Shown: positions 20,858 through 33,427 of the stretch, in pieces | How the letters are laid out: every line of letters starts with the position of its first letter | How positions within the stretch are numbered: the first letter of the stretch is position 1 | The notes under the pieces: model-generated | Told to the model about the DNA's origin: nothing | The model's database searches: none | Seen by the model: only the letters and a program-made list of their open reading frames with translations | Assembly: GCA_947652115.1 (NCBI GenBank) | Contig: OX393565.1 | Span: forward strand, 10,486,407-10,550,406 | DNA length: 64,000 nt | Direction: 5' to 3' | From: Blastomussa wellsi | Taxonomy: Eukaryota; Cnidaria; Anthozoa; Scleractinia; Plerogyridae | Translations under genes and position numbers: made by a program

Positions 20858-21303
20858 CATAAGTGCTGAATTAAACGAAATTCTGACGGGTCCTTTTTGG
20901 GAACAATGCCTAAAGGCGAACAAACGAAATCCGGAAAAGGGGGACAGCGAAAAGGACCCCTGATTCTCCCGGCCTCAGTCTCTTTACGCAATTTGTTCCA
21001 AACAGCTTGGGGCTGTTCAAATGCGCTTTTGAGGTTTGGAGATTGAAAAGCACGTCGTTTACCGATAAAACCAACACGAAAGCCAAATGTAAAGCCGTTA
21101 ACTAAAAAGTGGGCAAGGGAAGCGTTGTAGCCATTAAGGAAAAATTTAAGCCGATCCACCTTTACGGGTGTGACCGGTTTGTGGCACTGCGGAATTGGTA
21201 GAGCTGGCCTTACTAGGGTTCCCTTTGTGTTGACCCGACAAACATTGCGAGGCAGGGTGTGGGGAGCCACACTTAAAACAGACGTGCTCAAATCGACATC
21301 CAC
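20836..21303 (-). pseudogene. RT fragment at J2 (L1)
   Basis: Residues 1-147 of RT, then eight residues read from the host flank. No catalytic Asp. Confidence 0.85.
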
Positions 21304-21949
21304 TGCACATCTTGCCGGCGTGGAAACGCCAGCAAGTGCCTTTTGGAAAGGACTGAGAGCGGGAGCGAAAGGGGGCCCTATCCGAAGGAAATTGGGGCTT
21401 GGGACGAAAATTCGTTACAGCCTTCAGCCAAAGTTCCCAATGGATTGCTTCCCAAGGGTATTGTTCCGGGGCTGATTGCCGGATGAAACGAAATTGCTCG
21501 TCATAGTACACCCAGTCGCCTGGTTTGGCGGCAATATCACGAACAATTTCACAATACTTCATTAGCTTCGGTGTGTCCGATGCCTGCCGCTCGGAATAAA
21601 TCGCTACAAAGATGTTAAAGGCAGAGACCCATTGATTTATCGATTGGATCTTTTTAACTGGTTGGCTGGGTTCCAGAGATAGATTAGGGCGGGTTGATTC
21701 GCCGACCGAAGAGCTAAGAGTGATGGAATATTTTTGGGTGTTTGGTGAAAGCGATAGTAAAATACCCAAGTTAAAATACTCATTAGCCCAAATTTTTGCT
21801 TTGATTTTAGAGCTTACTCTACTGCTTAAAGGAACGGCGACGCTCGAAAATATTTGCTTAGGATCCTGGCAGCCTAGCCCAGGCTCTGCTAATGTTAAGC
21901 TTTGTTCAGATCTTGTGATCGTACCTTCAGTAATAGGTATACAAGTCAT
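21146..21949 (-). pseudogene. J1-truncated Gag (L1)
   Basis: Carries the Arg variant in CEIVRDIAA, like 15084-15887. Confidence 0.85.
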
Positions 21950-22295
21950 ACAAGCCTTTCATCTTATGTACGTAGCCTATGGCCAAAAGATAGGAAAGGA
22001 TAGACGCAGGCGACAGGTTCCTAGCGTCGAGGAAGGAGATGAAAAGAGCCAAGGAGGCAGTGGGTAAAGGGAGATGTATTGTTTCAGTTTTATAAAATTT
22101 TGCGTGAAATTCGCGAAAAAGCACCCACGCTCTACGATAAGATTGGCAGGAACGTGAAGATAAAACGGAGCTCAATAAACGCTCTAAATTAGCGACCAAC
22201 TCCTCGGCAAAAGGTTCTCGGACACTACGGTTGGCAGAACGTCCGCTTGGGGTGAAAGTTCCTTGAAACGGTCTCTCTGCAAACGTGAAAGACAA
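21927..22295 (-). pseudogene. Recombinase fragment at J1 (L1)
   Basis: Same 122-codon frame as 15865-16233. Confidence 0.85.
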
Positions 22296-22822
22296 TCGGC
22301 CCGAGTGTTGTTGAGACCTGGTATGTGCCGAGCACGAAAGATGATATTATAACGAAGCGAGATTAAGACTATGTCACGGATCAATATCATCACTAATTTG
22401 TGTTTGGACGTTTGTTGGTTAATTATGCTAACCAAAGCTTCGTTATCAGTAACAAACACGATACAATGGTTTGACATGTGACAAGCCCAAATACACACCG
22501 CAAGAGCAATGGGAAACAACTCGAGAAATGTAATATTTAAGGATTTCCATTTATCGGGAAAATGGCCAAAGAACCAATGAAAACTTAAAATAGCACCATA
22601 GCCCTTTGATCCGGCCGCGTCCGTGTACAACTCGAGGGAAGAAGATGTGTTCCAGATGTCATGGAAGAAAAATGAGCGGCCATTAAAAGCCCGGAGAAAA
22701 TTAAGCCAAACGGCCATATCGTGTTTGGTACCTTTGCTAAGCCTAATGCGATGATGTGCGCGACGCACCCCAACAGTGAGATCAATCATGCGGCGAAGAA
22801 AAGGACGCCCCGGGACGATCAC
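22184..22822 (-). pseudogene. RNase H region (L1)
   Basis: Carries Gly to Ser (AILSFHW), seen in all L blocks but not in the two leftmost copies. Confidence 0.85.
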
Positions 22823-23108
22823 AGAACAAGTAAAATTTAACAGACCTATTAGGGACTGTAATTCTCGTAGAGTAACCTTACGACGTTTGGAAAAGGATTC
22901 AAGTAACCCCCGGCACTTTTAAAGCTTATCTTCCGGCAAACGAGCTTCCTGTTTTAGTGAATCAAGTGTTATGCCCGCGAAGAGTATAACTTGAGATGGG
23001 CCGCAAGTTTTTTCTTGTGCTATCGGCACCCCAACGTAATCGCACAAACGAAGAAAATTCAATAAGTCCTGACGACACTTATCTTCCGTTCTAGCGATGA
23101 AAAGGAAA

Positions 23109-23816
23109 TCATCTAGAATGTGAAGGACGCCAGAAGCACCGAAACGGTGTAACGTCGTAGTAAAAATGATTATCCCATTTCATGCCTAATAAAGGGAAAT
23201 CGCTCGGATGAATCGGGATAATCCTAAAGGCAGACTTAATATCGGTCTTAGCCATAAAGCAACCAGCCCCCAAATTTTTTATTACTGCAATAGCATCAGA
23301 AATGGAAGCATAACGAACCGAAGAATTCTCAACCGGTATGAAATCGTTCACCGAGTTACCGAATGGAAACGATAAGTGCTGAATTAAACGAAATTCTGAC
23401 GGGTCCTTTTTGGGAACAATGCCTAAAGGCGAACAAACGAAATCCGGAAAAGGGGGACAGCGAAAAGGACCCCTGATTCTCCCGGCCTCAGTCTCTTTAC
23501 GCAATTTGTTCCAAACAGCTTGGGGCTGTTCAAATGCGCTTTTGAGGTTTGGAGATTGAAAAGCACGTCGTTTACCGATAAAACCAACACGAAAGCCAAA
23601 TGTAAAGCCGTTAACTAAAAAGTGGGCAAGGGAAGCGTTGTAGCCATTAAGGAAAAATTTAAGCCGATCCACCTTTACGGGTGTGACCGGTTTGTGGCAC
23701 TGCGGAATTGGTAGAGCTGGCCTTACTAGGGTTCCCTTTGTGTTGACCCGACAAACATTGCGAGGCAGGGTGTGGGGAGCCACACTTAAAACAGACGTGC
23801 TCAAATCGACATCCAC
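23109..23816 (-). pseudogene. Deleted RT (L1)
   Basis: Keeps Leu in LIQHLSF, as the leftmost copies do. Confidence 0.85.
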
Positions 23817-24612
23817 TGCACATCTTGCCGGCGTGGAAACGCCAGCAAGTGCCTTTTGGAAAGGACTGAGAGCGGGAGCGAAAGGGGGCCCTATCCGAAG
23901 GAAATTGGGGCTTGGGACGAAAATTCGTTACAGCCTTCAGCCAAAGTTCCCAATGGATTGCTTCCCAAGGGTATTGTTCCGGGGCTGATTGCCGGATGAA
24001 ACGAAATTGCTCGTCATAGTACACCCAGTCGCCTGGTTTGGCGGCAATATCACAAACAATTTCACAATACTTCATTAGCTTCGGTGTGTCCGATGCCTGC
24101 CGCTCGGAATAAATCGCTACAAAGATGTTAAAGGCAGAGACCCATTGATTTATCGATTGGATCTTTTTAACTGGTTGGCTGGGTTCCAGAGATAGATTAG
24201 GGCGGGTTGATTCGCCGACCGAAGAGCTAAGAGTGATGGAATATTTTTGGGTGTTTGGTGAAAGCGATAGTAAAATACCCAAGTTAAAATACTCATTAGC
24301 CCAAATTTTTGCTTTGATTTTAGAGCTTACTCTACTGCTTAAAGGAACGGCGACGCTCGAAAATATTTGCTTAGGATCCTGGCAGCCTAGCCCAGGCTCT
24401 GCTAATGTTAAGCTTTGTTCAGATCTTGTGATCGTACCTTCAGTAATAGCGGCCAAAGACGAAGTGACGGTGTCTTCCAGGGACTGCTGCGCTGTTGGAT
24501 TGGACGCTTGCAGTGGTTGGAGGGGAATCGTCCTCTCGGCCAATGCCTCCGATACTGCTTGCTTCACGGCGCTAGAAATTGAAGCCGAGAGGGCTGTAAT
24601 GTTAACCGCCAT
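23659..24612 (-). CDS. Full-length Gag (L1)
   Basis: Same protein as 17597-18550, Cys variant. Confidence 0.82.
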   Translation of the reverse strand: MAVNITALSASISSAVKQAVSEALAERTIPLQPLQASNPTAQQSLEDTVTSSLAAITEGTITRSEQSLTLAEPGLGCQDPKQIFSSVAVPLSSRVSSKIKAKIWANEYFNLGILLSLSPNTQKYSITLSSSVGESTRPNLSLEPSQPVKKIQSINQWVSAFNIFVAIYSERQASDTPKLMKYCEIVCDIAAKPGDWVYYDEQFRFIRQSAPEQYPWEAIHWELWLKAVTNFRPKPQFPSDRAPFRSRSQSFPKGTCWRFHAGKMCSGCRFEHVCFKCGSPHPASQCLSGQHKGNPSKASSTNSAVPQTGHTRKGGSA

Positions 24613-24670
24613 GAGAGAACCCAGAACTTAGCGTAAGCTACTGGCTCTAAAACTACCCGAAGGTATTTTG

Positions 24671-25048
24671 TTAACTATTGGCCTTACGATTAAAGGCCAG
24701 CTTGTCTTTGCGCATTAAAGTTTGGCACACGTATATAAACCTAACGTTGTACGCCTCATGCAATCGTTTCACCATATCATCTAATGCTGAGCCCACTCGT
24801 AAGGAGTCGGCGTTTGATAAATCGTTGGAGCCCAGATGTAAAATAACAATGTCTGGCTTAAAAGCTTCAACCGCAGGTAAATCGTGCTTTAGCGTTTTGG
24901 GAACCGTTCGGCCCCCTATGCCATGCCAACTGATAATAGCACGTTCCGAGAGGCTAAAATCGGCTCTAAAATGTTGGGAATTCGTCAATACAAACTGATG
25001 CAAACGGCGGATAAAAGAATCCCCAAGGATTAGAACACGGACAGCCAT
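24671..25048 (-). CDS. Truncated SGNH hydrolase (L1)
   Basis: Same 125-codon protein as 18609-18986, block V missing. Confidence 0.8.
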   Translation of the reverse strand: MAVRVLILGDSFIRRLHQFVLTNSQHFRADFSLSERAIISWHGIGGRTVPKTLKHDLPAVEAFKPDIVILHLGSNDLSNADSLRVGSALDDMVKRLHEAYNVRFIYVCQTLMRKDKLAFNRKANS

Positions 25049-25087
25049 TAGTAATAACTATTAAAAGGGGGAAAAATGTACTTGCCT

Positions 25088-25320
25088 AAAATTGCTAACT
25101 CTATCCAAGTATAAAGCGATGTGCAGATTGTGATGGTGTGCAACCAAAAAGGGGGGAGCGCAAAGTAACATGCGCTTATGAATGCCACTTGGAGGACCCT
25201 GGGTTCTGATTGGTTAGAAACGCGGTACAGAAGTTACCTCCCGCCGAGCATGTGTACCGATGACTAAACAAAAGCCTTGCCATAAATGCCCATTATGTTA
25301 ATGACACAATGGTTACTTTT
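25088..25320 (-). repeat. A1 repeat (L1)
   Basis: Copy of 19026-19258, followed by host flank 25321-26919. Confidence 0.88.
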
Positions 25321-26897
25321 GAGTTTTGTGATTTACTTCCTATTTTTAAGAAAATTATCACCACTTCAGGTAATGGACGATATGGAATGCTCCACCTAAA
25401 TAGAAAAAGCAGTGACCTTTTCAGCCTCAACATTGATCGTTTGCAAGTGACGTCATGGTGGCCATGTTGGTGGACAGGAACAATAAGATTTTTCTCCTCT
25501 GGGAGTTAACTGCCATTTTTATGCAAATTACGTGAGCAAATTTTCTTTTGTTTTGTCCACCAACATGGTGGCGATGCAAACCTGCTATTGAGGTACATAA
25601 AAGGCACCGATTTCACAAACTGAAAAGGGTAGGGTTTGACTGTCAGGTGTGTTATTGTTACAATATATAAATATATTATTATTATTGTTGTTATTATCAT
25701 CATCATGATCATCAACATTATTATTATTACATTCATGAAATTATTATTAATTCTGTGGATATATTAAAGGTGCATTTTCTATGGAAGGGGTAAAAAATGG
25801 TATGTAAAATAATGATGTCCTACAATGAGCCCATGGAAAAAAGATAGACCGGACCCGTACCCAACTATTAGTATGACTAGTATCTCGAATTGAGTTATGA
25901 CTTACCAAAAAAAGATACTTGTATCTCAAGACACAAACACAGCTGTTACTCAATCCATCCAGCGGAAGGAGAAAGAAAAAGGTGCGTGCGGCGATAGGCA
26001 CGATACTCGCGCATCACTTTTCGGGAGAGGGGGCGGAGGGGAGGTCATTGACCCATCAAAAGGAATCCTGATACGACGAGCCAAACACGAATTTTATCCA
26101 CAAAATTCCAATTAGCGACTAAAACCAGACCCATTTCGCTATATACGTTACGTCATTTCCCATTACTGCAGACACTCTCTGCAGGCCCTTCAGGCCTTGA
26201 GGTAGGAAATTATTTGCAGTGGTTTTGTTCCAGGAGTGGGGGGCGGGGCAAATTGAACACAAACTTCTCGTTGGTGTGAAGTACTTCACCTCAATGTTGA
26301 CACGATGGCTCCGGTCGCGTGGAGACTGCTAATTTTCTTCGGAAAAATCTCCAGAAATTGTAGCCGGCTTTTTAGAGAAGTTTCAAATAAAGTATTATTT
26401 TTTTATTATATTATACATGTAGTATCCCTCGTGCAATAAACAAGTAGGGCAACGGGTATGGTTATAATATCGTACGGTGAAAGAAATTATCTCAATTTTG
26501 TACACATGTACTCAAAACAAAGTATTTGGTCGATGTTGAGTCCCGATAGGTGGGAAACAGTCTCTTTCTGTGTGCCCGGGGGTGGAGAAATGACTATCAA
26601 GTACGGTAATCGAAAAACTTGCAAGTCCTGAGGCCTATAATGGTATGCCGGAAAGGAGGGAGGGTATTGGTGAGGCTTGTTAACAGGTAAAATTGAACAA
26701 ACGGAAGCATTAAAATGGTGGCCAAAATGTAGAGGAAAAGGGGTATTCAAAACCCTCTATTGAACAAAGTAGCCAATATTTTTTCTCTTAAGACTTAAAA
26801 CATGATTATTCTTACTGGTTCACTCCAACGCGAAATAAACATCGCCCTCTACAAAACGAAGTTGACCCTCACGCTCACTCTCACTAGTAAAACGCTG

Positions 26898-27365
26898 CTA
26901 ATTTAACGCCAAAGCACAGCATAAGTGCTGAATTAAACGAAATTCTGACGGGTCCTTTTTGGGAACAATGCCTAAAGGCGAACAAACGAAATCCGGAAAA
27001 GGGGGACAGCGAAAAGGACCCCTGATTCTCCCGGCCTCAGTCTCTTTACGCAATTTGTTCCAAACAGCTTGGGGCTGTTCAAATGCGCTTTTGAGGTTTG
27101 GAGATTGAAAAGCACGTCGTTTACCGATAAAACCAACACGAAAGCCAAATGTAAAGCCGTTAACTAAAAAGTGGGCAAGGGAAGCGTTGTAGCCATTAAG
27201 GAAAAATTTAAGCCGATCCACCTTTACGGGTGTGACCGGTTTGTGGCACTGCGGAATTGGTAGAGCTGGCCTTACTAGGGTTCCCTTTGTGTTGACCCGA
27301 CAAACATTGCGAGGCAGGGTGTGGGGAGCCACACTTAAAACAGACGTGCTCAAATCGACATCCAC
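26898..27365 (-). pseudogene. RT fragment at J2 (S1)
   Basis: As 20836-21303. Confidence 0.85.
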
Positions 27366-28161
27366 TGCACATCTTGCCGGCGTGGAAACGCCAGCAAGTG
27401 CCTTTTGGAAAGGACTGAGAGCGGGAGCGAAAGGGGGCCCTATCCGAAGGAAATTGGGGCTTGGGACGAAAATTCGTTACAGCCTTCAGCCAAAGTTCCC
27501 AATGGATTGCTTCCCAAGGGTATTGTTCCGGGGCTGATTGCCGGATGAAACGAAATTGCTCGTCATAGTACACCCAGTCGCCTGGTTTGGCGGCAATATC
27601 ACAAACAATTTCACAATACTTCATTAGCTTCGGTGTGTCCGATGCCTGCCGCTCGGAATAAATCGCTACAAAGATGTTAAAGGCAGAGACCCATTGATTT
27701 ATCGATTGGATCTTTTTAACTGGTTGGCTGGGTTCCAGAGATAGATTAGGGCGGGTTGATTCGCCGACCGAAGAGCTAAGAGTGATGGAATATTTTTGGG
27801 TGTTTGGTGAAAGCGATAGTAAAATACCCAAGTTAAAATACTCATTAGCCCAAATTTTTGCTTTGATTTTAGAGCTTACTCTACTGCTTAAAGGAACGGC
27901 GACGCTCGAAAATATTTGCTTAGGATCCTGGCAGCCTAGCCCAGGCTCTGCTAATGTTAAGCTTTGTTCAGATCTTGTGATCGTACCTTCAGTAATAGCG
28001 GCCAAAGACGAAGTGACGGTGTCTTCCAGGGACTGCTGCGCTGTTGGATTGGACGCTTGCAGTGGTTGGAGGGGAATCGTCCTCTCGGCCAATGCCTCCG
28101 ATACTGCTTGCTTCACGGCGCTAGAAATTGAAGCCGAGAGGGCTGTAATGTTAACCGCCAT
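27208..28161 (-). CDS. Full-length Gag (S1)
   Basis: Cys variant. Here a full Gag, not a J1 Gag, overlaps the RT fragment, the signature of an S block. Confidence 0.82.
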   Translation of the reverse strand: MAVNITALSASISSAVKQAVSEALAERTIPLQPLQASNPTAQQSLEDTVTSSLAAITEGTITRSEQSLTLAEPGLGCQDPKQIFSSVAVPLSSRVSSKIKAKIWANEYFNLGILLSLSPNTQKYSITLSSSVGESTRPNLSLEPSQPVKKIQSINQWVSAFNIFVAIYSERQASDTPKLMKYCEIVCDIAAKPGDWVYYDEQFRFIRQSAPEQYPWEAIHWELWLKAVTNFRPKPQFPSDRAPFRSRSQSFPKGTCWRFHAGKMCSGCRFEHVCFKCGSPHPASQCLSGQHKGNPSKASSTNSAVPQTGHTRKGGSA

Positions 28162-28219
28162 GAGAGAACCCAGAACTTAGCGTAAGCTACTGGCTCTAAA
28201 ACTACCCGAAGGTATTTTG

Positions 28220-28597
28220 TTAACTATTGGCCTTACGATTAAAGGCCAGCTTGTCTTTGCGCATTAAAGTTTGGCACACGTATATAAACCTAACGTTGTA
28301 CGCCTCATGCAATCGTTTCACCATATCATCTAATGCTGAGCCCACTCGTAAGGAGTCGGCGTTTGATAAATCGTTGGAGCCCAGATGTAAAATAACAATG
28401 TCTGGCTTAAAAGCTTCAACCGCAGGTAAATCGTGCTTTAGCGTTTTGGGAACCGTTCGGCCCCCTATGCCATGCCAACTGATAATAGCACGTTCCGAGA
28501 GGCTAAAATCGGCTCTAAAATGTTGGGAATTCGTCAATACAAACTGATGCAAACGGCGGATAAAAGAATCCCCAAGGATTAGAACACGGACAGCCAT
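28220..28597 (-). CDS. Truncated SGNH hydrolase (S1)
   Basis: Same protein as 18609-18986. Confidence 0.8.
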   Translation of the reverse strand: MAVRVLILGDSFIRRLHQFVLTNSQHFRADFSLSERAIISWHGIGGRTVPKTLKHDLPAVEAFKPDIVILHLGSNDLSNADSLRVGSALDDMVKRLHEAYNVRFIYVCQTLMRKDKLAFNRKANS

Positions 28598-28636
28598 TAG
28601 TAATAACTATTAAAAGGGGGAAAAATGTACTTGCCT

Positions 28637-28869
28637 AAAATTGCTAACTCTATCCAAGTATAAAGCGATGTGCAGATTGTGATGGTGTGCAACCAAAAAG
28701 GGGGGAGCGCAAAGTAACATGCGCTTATGAATGCCACTTGGAGGACCCTGGGTTCTGATTGGTTAGAAACGCGGTACAGAAGTTACCTCCCGCCGAGCAT
28801 GTGTACCGATGACTAAACAAAAGCCTTGCCATAAATGCCCATTATGTTAATGACACAATGGTTACTTTT
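28637..28869 (-). repeat. A1 repeat (S1)
   Basis: Copy of 19026-19258, followed by host flank 28870-30468. Confidence 0.88.
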
Positions 28870-30446
28870 GAGTTTTGTGATTTACTTCCTATTTTTAAGA
28901 AAATTATCACCACTTCAGGTAATGGACGATATGGAATGCTCCACCTAAATAGAAAAAGCAGTGACCTTTTCAGCCTCAACATTGATCGTTTGCAAGTGAC
29001 GTCATGGTGGCCATGTTGGTGGACAGGAACAATAAGATTTTTCTCCTCTGGGAGTTAACTGCCATTTTTATGCAAATTACGTGAGCAAATTTTCTTTTGT
29101 TTTGTCCACCAACATGGTGGCGATGCAAACCTGCTATTGAGGTACATAAAAGGCACCGATTTCACAAACTGAAAAGGGTAGGGTTTGACTGTCAGGTGTG
29201 TTATTGTTACAATATATAAATATATTATTATTATTGTTGTTATTATCATCATCATGATCATCAACATTATTATTATTACATTCATGAAATTATTATTAAT
29301 TCTGTGGATATATTAAAGGTGCATTTTCTATGGAAGGGGTAAAAAATGGTATGTAAAATAATGATGTCCTACAATGAGCCCATGGAAAAAAGATAGACCG
29401 GACCCGTACCCAACTATTAGTATGACTAGTATCTCGAATTGAGTTATGACTTACCAAAAAAAGATACTTGTATCTCAAGACACAAACACAGCTGTTACTC
29501 AATCCATCCAGCGGAAGGAGAAAGAAAAAGGTGCGTGCGGCGATAGGCACGATACTCGCGCATCACTTTTCGGGAGAGGGGGCGGAGGGGAGGTCATTGA
29601 CCCATCAAAAGGAATCCTGATACGACGAGCCAAACACGAATTTTATCCACAAAATTCCAATTAGCGACTAAAACCAGACCCATTTCGCTATATACGTTAC
29701 GTCATTTCCCATTACTGCAGACACTCTCTGCAGGCCCTTCAGGCCTTGAGGTAGGAAATTATTTGCAGTGGTTTTGTTCCAGGAGTGGGGGGCGGGGCAA
29801 ATTGAACACAAACTTCTCGTTGGTGTGAAGTACTTCACCTCAATGTTGACACGATGGCTCCGGTCGCGTGGAGACTGCTAATTTTCTTCGGAAAAATCTC
29901 CAGAAATTGTAGCCGGCTTTTTAGAGAAGTTTCAAATAAAGTATTATTTTTTTATTATATTATACATGTAGTATCCCTCGTGCAATAAACAAGTAGGGCA
30001 ACGGGTATGGTTATAATATCGTACGGTGAAAGAAATTATCTCAATTTTGTACACATGTACTCAAAACAAAGTATTTGGTCGATGTTGAGTCCCGATAGGT
30101 GGGAAACAGTCTCTTTCTGTGTGCCCGGGGGTGGAGAAATGACTATCAAGTACGGTAATCGAAAAACTTGCAAGTCCTGAGGCCTATAATGGTATGCCGG
30201 AAAGGAGGGAGGGTATTGGTGAGGCTTGTTAACAGGTAAAATTGAACAAACGGAAGCATTAAAATGGTGGCCAAAATGTAGAGGAAAAGGGGTATTCAAA
30301 ACCCTCTATTGAACAAAGTAGCCAATATTTTTTCTCTTAAGACTTAAAACATGATTATTCTTACTGGTTCACTCCAACGCGAAATAAACATCGCCCTCTA
30401 CAAAACGAAGTTGACCCTCACGCTCACTCTCACTAGTAAAACGCTG

Positions 30447-30914
30447 CTAATTTAACGCCAAAGCACAGCATAAGTGCTGAATTAAACGAAATTCTGACGG
30501 GTCCTTTTTGGGAACAATGCCTAAAGGCGAACAAACGAAATCCGGAAAAGGGGGACAGCGAAAAGGACCCCTGATTCTCCCGGCCTCAGTCTCTTTACGC
30601 AATTTGTTCCAAACAGCTTGGGGCTGTTCAAATGCGCTTTTGAGGTTTGGAGATTGAAAAGCACGTCGTTTACCGATAAAACCAACACGAAAGCCAAATG
30701 TAAAGCCGTTAACTAAAAAGTGGGCAAGGGAAGCGTTGTAGCCATTAAGGAAAAATTTAAGCCGATCCACCTTTACGGGTGTGACCGGTTTGTGGCACTG
30801 CGGAATTGGTAGAGCTGGCCTTACTAGGGTTCCCTTTGTGTTGACCCGACAAACATTGCGAGGCAGGGTGTGGGGAGCCACACTTAAAACAGACGTGCTC
30901 AAATCGACATCCAC
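30447..30914 (-). pseudogene. RT fragment at J2 (L2)
   Basis: As 20836-21303. Confidence 0.85.
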
Positions 30915-31560
30915 TGCACATCTTGCCGGCGTGGAAACGCCAGCAAGTGCCTTTTGGAAAGGACTGAGAGCGGGAGCGAAAGGGGGCCCTATCCGAAGGA
31001 AATTGGGGCTTGGGACGAAAATTCGTTACAGCCTTCAGCCAAAGTTCCCAATGGATTGCTTCCCAAGGGTATTGTTCCGGGGCTGATTGCCGGATGAAAC
31101 GAAATTGCTCGTCATAGTACACCCAGTCGCCTGGTTTGGCGGCAATATCACGAACAATTTCACAATACTTCATTAGCTTCGGTGTGTCCGATGCCTGCCG
31201 CTCGGAATAAATCGCTACAAAGATGTTAAAGGCAGAGACCCATTGATTTATCGATTGGATCTTTTTAACTGGTTGGCTGGGTTCCAGAGATAGATTAGGG
31301 CGGGTTGATTCGCCGACCGAAGAGCTAAGAGTGATGGAATATTTTTGGGTGTTTGGTGAAAGCGATAGTAAAATACCCAAGTTAAAATACTCATTAGCCC
31401 AAATTTTTGCTTTGATTTTAGAGCTTACTCTACTGCTTAAAGGAACGGCGACGCTCGAAAATATTTGCTTAGGATCCTGGCAGCCTAGCCCAGGCTCTGC
31501 TAATGTTAAGCTTTGTTCAGATCTTGTGATCGTACCTTCAGTAATAGGTATACAAGTCAT
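30757..31560 (-). pseudogene. J1-truncated Gag (L2)
   Basis: Arg variant. Confidence 0.85.
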
Positions 31561-31906
31561 ACAAGCCTTTCATCTTATGTACGTAGCCTATGGCCAAAAG
31601 ATAGGAAAGGATAGACGCAGGCGACAGGTTCCTAGCGTCGAGGAAGGAGATGAAAAGAGCCAAGGAGGCAGTGGGTAAAGGGAGATGTATTGTTTCAGTT
31701 TTATAAAATTTTGCGTGAAATTCGCGAAAAAGCACCCACGCTCTACGATAAGATTGGCAGGAACGTGAAGATAAAACGGAGCTCAATAAACGCTCTAAAT
31801 TAGCGACCAACTCCTCGGCAAAAGGTTCTCGGACACTACGGTTGGCAGAACGTCCGCTTGGGGTGAAAGTTCCTTGAAACGGTCTCTCTGCAAACGTGAA
31901 AGACAA
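31538..31906 (-). pseudogene. Recombinase fragment at J1 (L2)
   Basis: As 15865-16233. Confidence 0.85.
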
Positions 31907-32433
31907 TCGGCCCGAGTGTTGTTGAGACCTGGTATGTGCCGAGCACGAAAGATGATATTATAACGAAGCGAGATTAAGACTATGTCACGGATCAATATCA
32001 TCACTAATTTGTGTTTGGACGTTTGTTGGTTAATTATGCTAACCAAAGCTTCGTTATCAGTAACAAACACGATACAATGGTTTGACATGTGACAAGCCCA
32101 AATACACACCGCAAGAGCAATGGGAAACAACTCGAGAAATGTAATATTTAAGGATTTCCATTTATCGGGAAAATGGCCAAAGAACCAATGAAAACTTAAA
32201 ATAGCACCATAGCCCTTTGATCCGGCCGCGTCCGTGTACAACTCGAGGGAAGAAGATGTGTTCCAGATGTCATGGAAGAAAAATGAGCGGCCATTAAAAG
32301 CCCGGAGAAAATTAAGCCAAACGGCCATATCGTGTTTGGTACCTTTGCTAAGCCTAATGCGATGATGTGCGCGACGCACCCCAACAGTGAGATCAATCAT
32401 GCGGCGAAGAAAAGGACGCCCCGGGACGATCAC
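31795..32433 (-). pseudogene. RNase H region (L2)
   Basis: AILSFHW variant. Confidence 0.85.
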
Positions 32434-32719
32434 AGAACAAGTAAAATTTAACAGACCTATTAGGGACTGTAATTCTCGTAGAGTAACCTTACGACGTTTG
32501 GAAAAGGATTCAAGTAACCCCCGGCACTTTTAAAGCTTATCTTCCGGCAAACGAGCTTCCTGTTTTAGTGAATCAAGTGTTATGCCCGCGAAGAGTATAA
32601 CTTGAGATGGGCCGCAAGTTTTTTCTTGTGCTATCGGCACCCCAACGTAATCGCACAAACGAAGAAAATTCAATAAGTCCTGACGACACTTATCTTCCGT
32701 TCTAGCGATGAAAAGGAAA

Positions 32720-33427
32720 TCATCTAGAATGTGAAGGACGCCAGAAGCACCGAAACGGTGTAACGTCGTAGTAAAAATGATTATCCCATTTCATGCCTAA
32801 TAAAGGGAAATCGCTCGGATGAATCGGGATAATCCTAAAGGCAGACTTAATATCGGTCTTAGCCATAAAGCAACCAGCCCCCAAATTTTTTATTACTGCA
32901 ATAGCATCAGAAATGGAAGCATAACGAACCGAAGAATTCTCAACCGGTATGAAATCGTTCACCGAGTTACCGAATGGAAACGATACGTGCTGAATTAAAC
33001 GAAATTCTGACGGGTCCTTTTTGGGAACAATGCCTAAAGGCGAACAAACGAAATCCGGAAAAGGGGGACAGCGAAAAGGACCCCTGATTCTCCCGGCCTC
33101 AGTCTCTTTACGCAATTTGTTCCAAACAGCTTGGGGCTGTTCAAATGCGCTTTTGAGGTTTGGAGATTGAAAAGCACGTCGTTTACCGATAAAACCAACA
33201 CGAAAGCCAAATGTAAAGCCGTTAACTAAAAAGTGGGCAAGGGAAGCGTTGTAGCCATTAAGGAAAAATTTAAGCCGATCCACCTTTACGGGTGTGACCG
33301 GTTTGTGGCACTGCGGAATTGGTAGAGCTGGCCTTACTAGGGTTCCCTTTGTGTTGACCCGACAAACATTGCGAGGCAGGGTGTGGGGAGCCACACTTAA
33401 AACAGACGTGCTCAAATCGACATCCAC
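32720..33427 (-). pseudogene. Deleted RT (L2)
   Basis: LIQHVSF variant (Leu to Val), shared only with L3. Confidence 0.85.

Larger units (their letters stand above)
20858..26919. repeat. Amplified block L1 (6062 bp)
   Basis: Begins at junction J2, where host flank ending AAAGCACAG meets RT sequence from ATAAGTGCTG with one extra C (20858). Contains J1. Has AAAACTTAAAAT in RNase H (shared by all L blocks) but CGATAAGTG in RT. Confidence 0.9.
26920..30468. repeat. Amplified block S1 (3549 bp)
   Basis: Starts at the same J2 junction but lacks the 2513-bp J1 segment, so RT fragment, one full Gag, SGNH, A1 and host flank follow directly. Confidence 0.9.
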
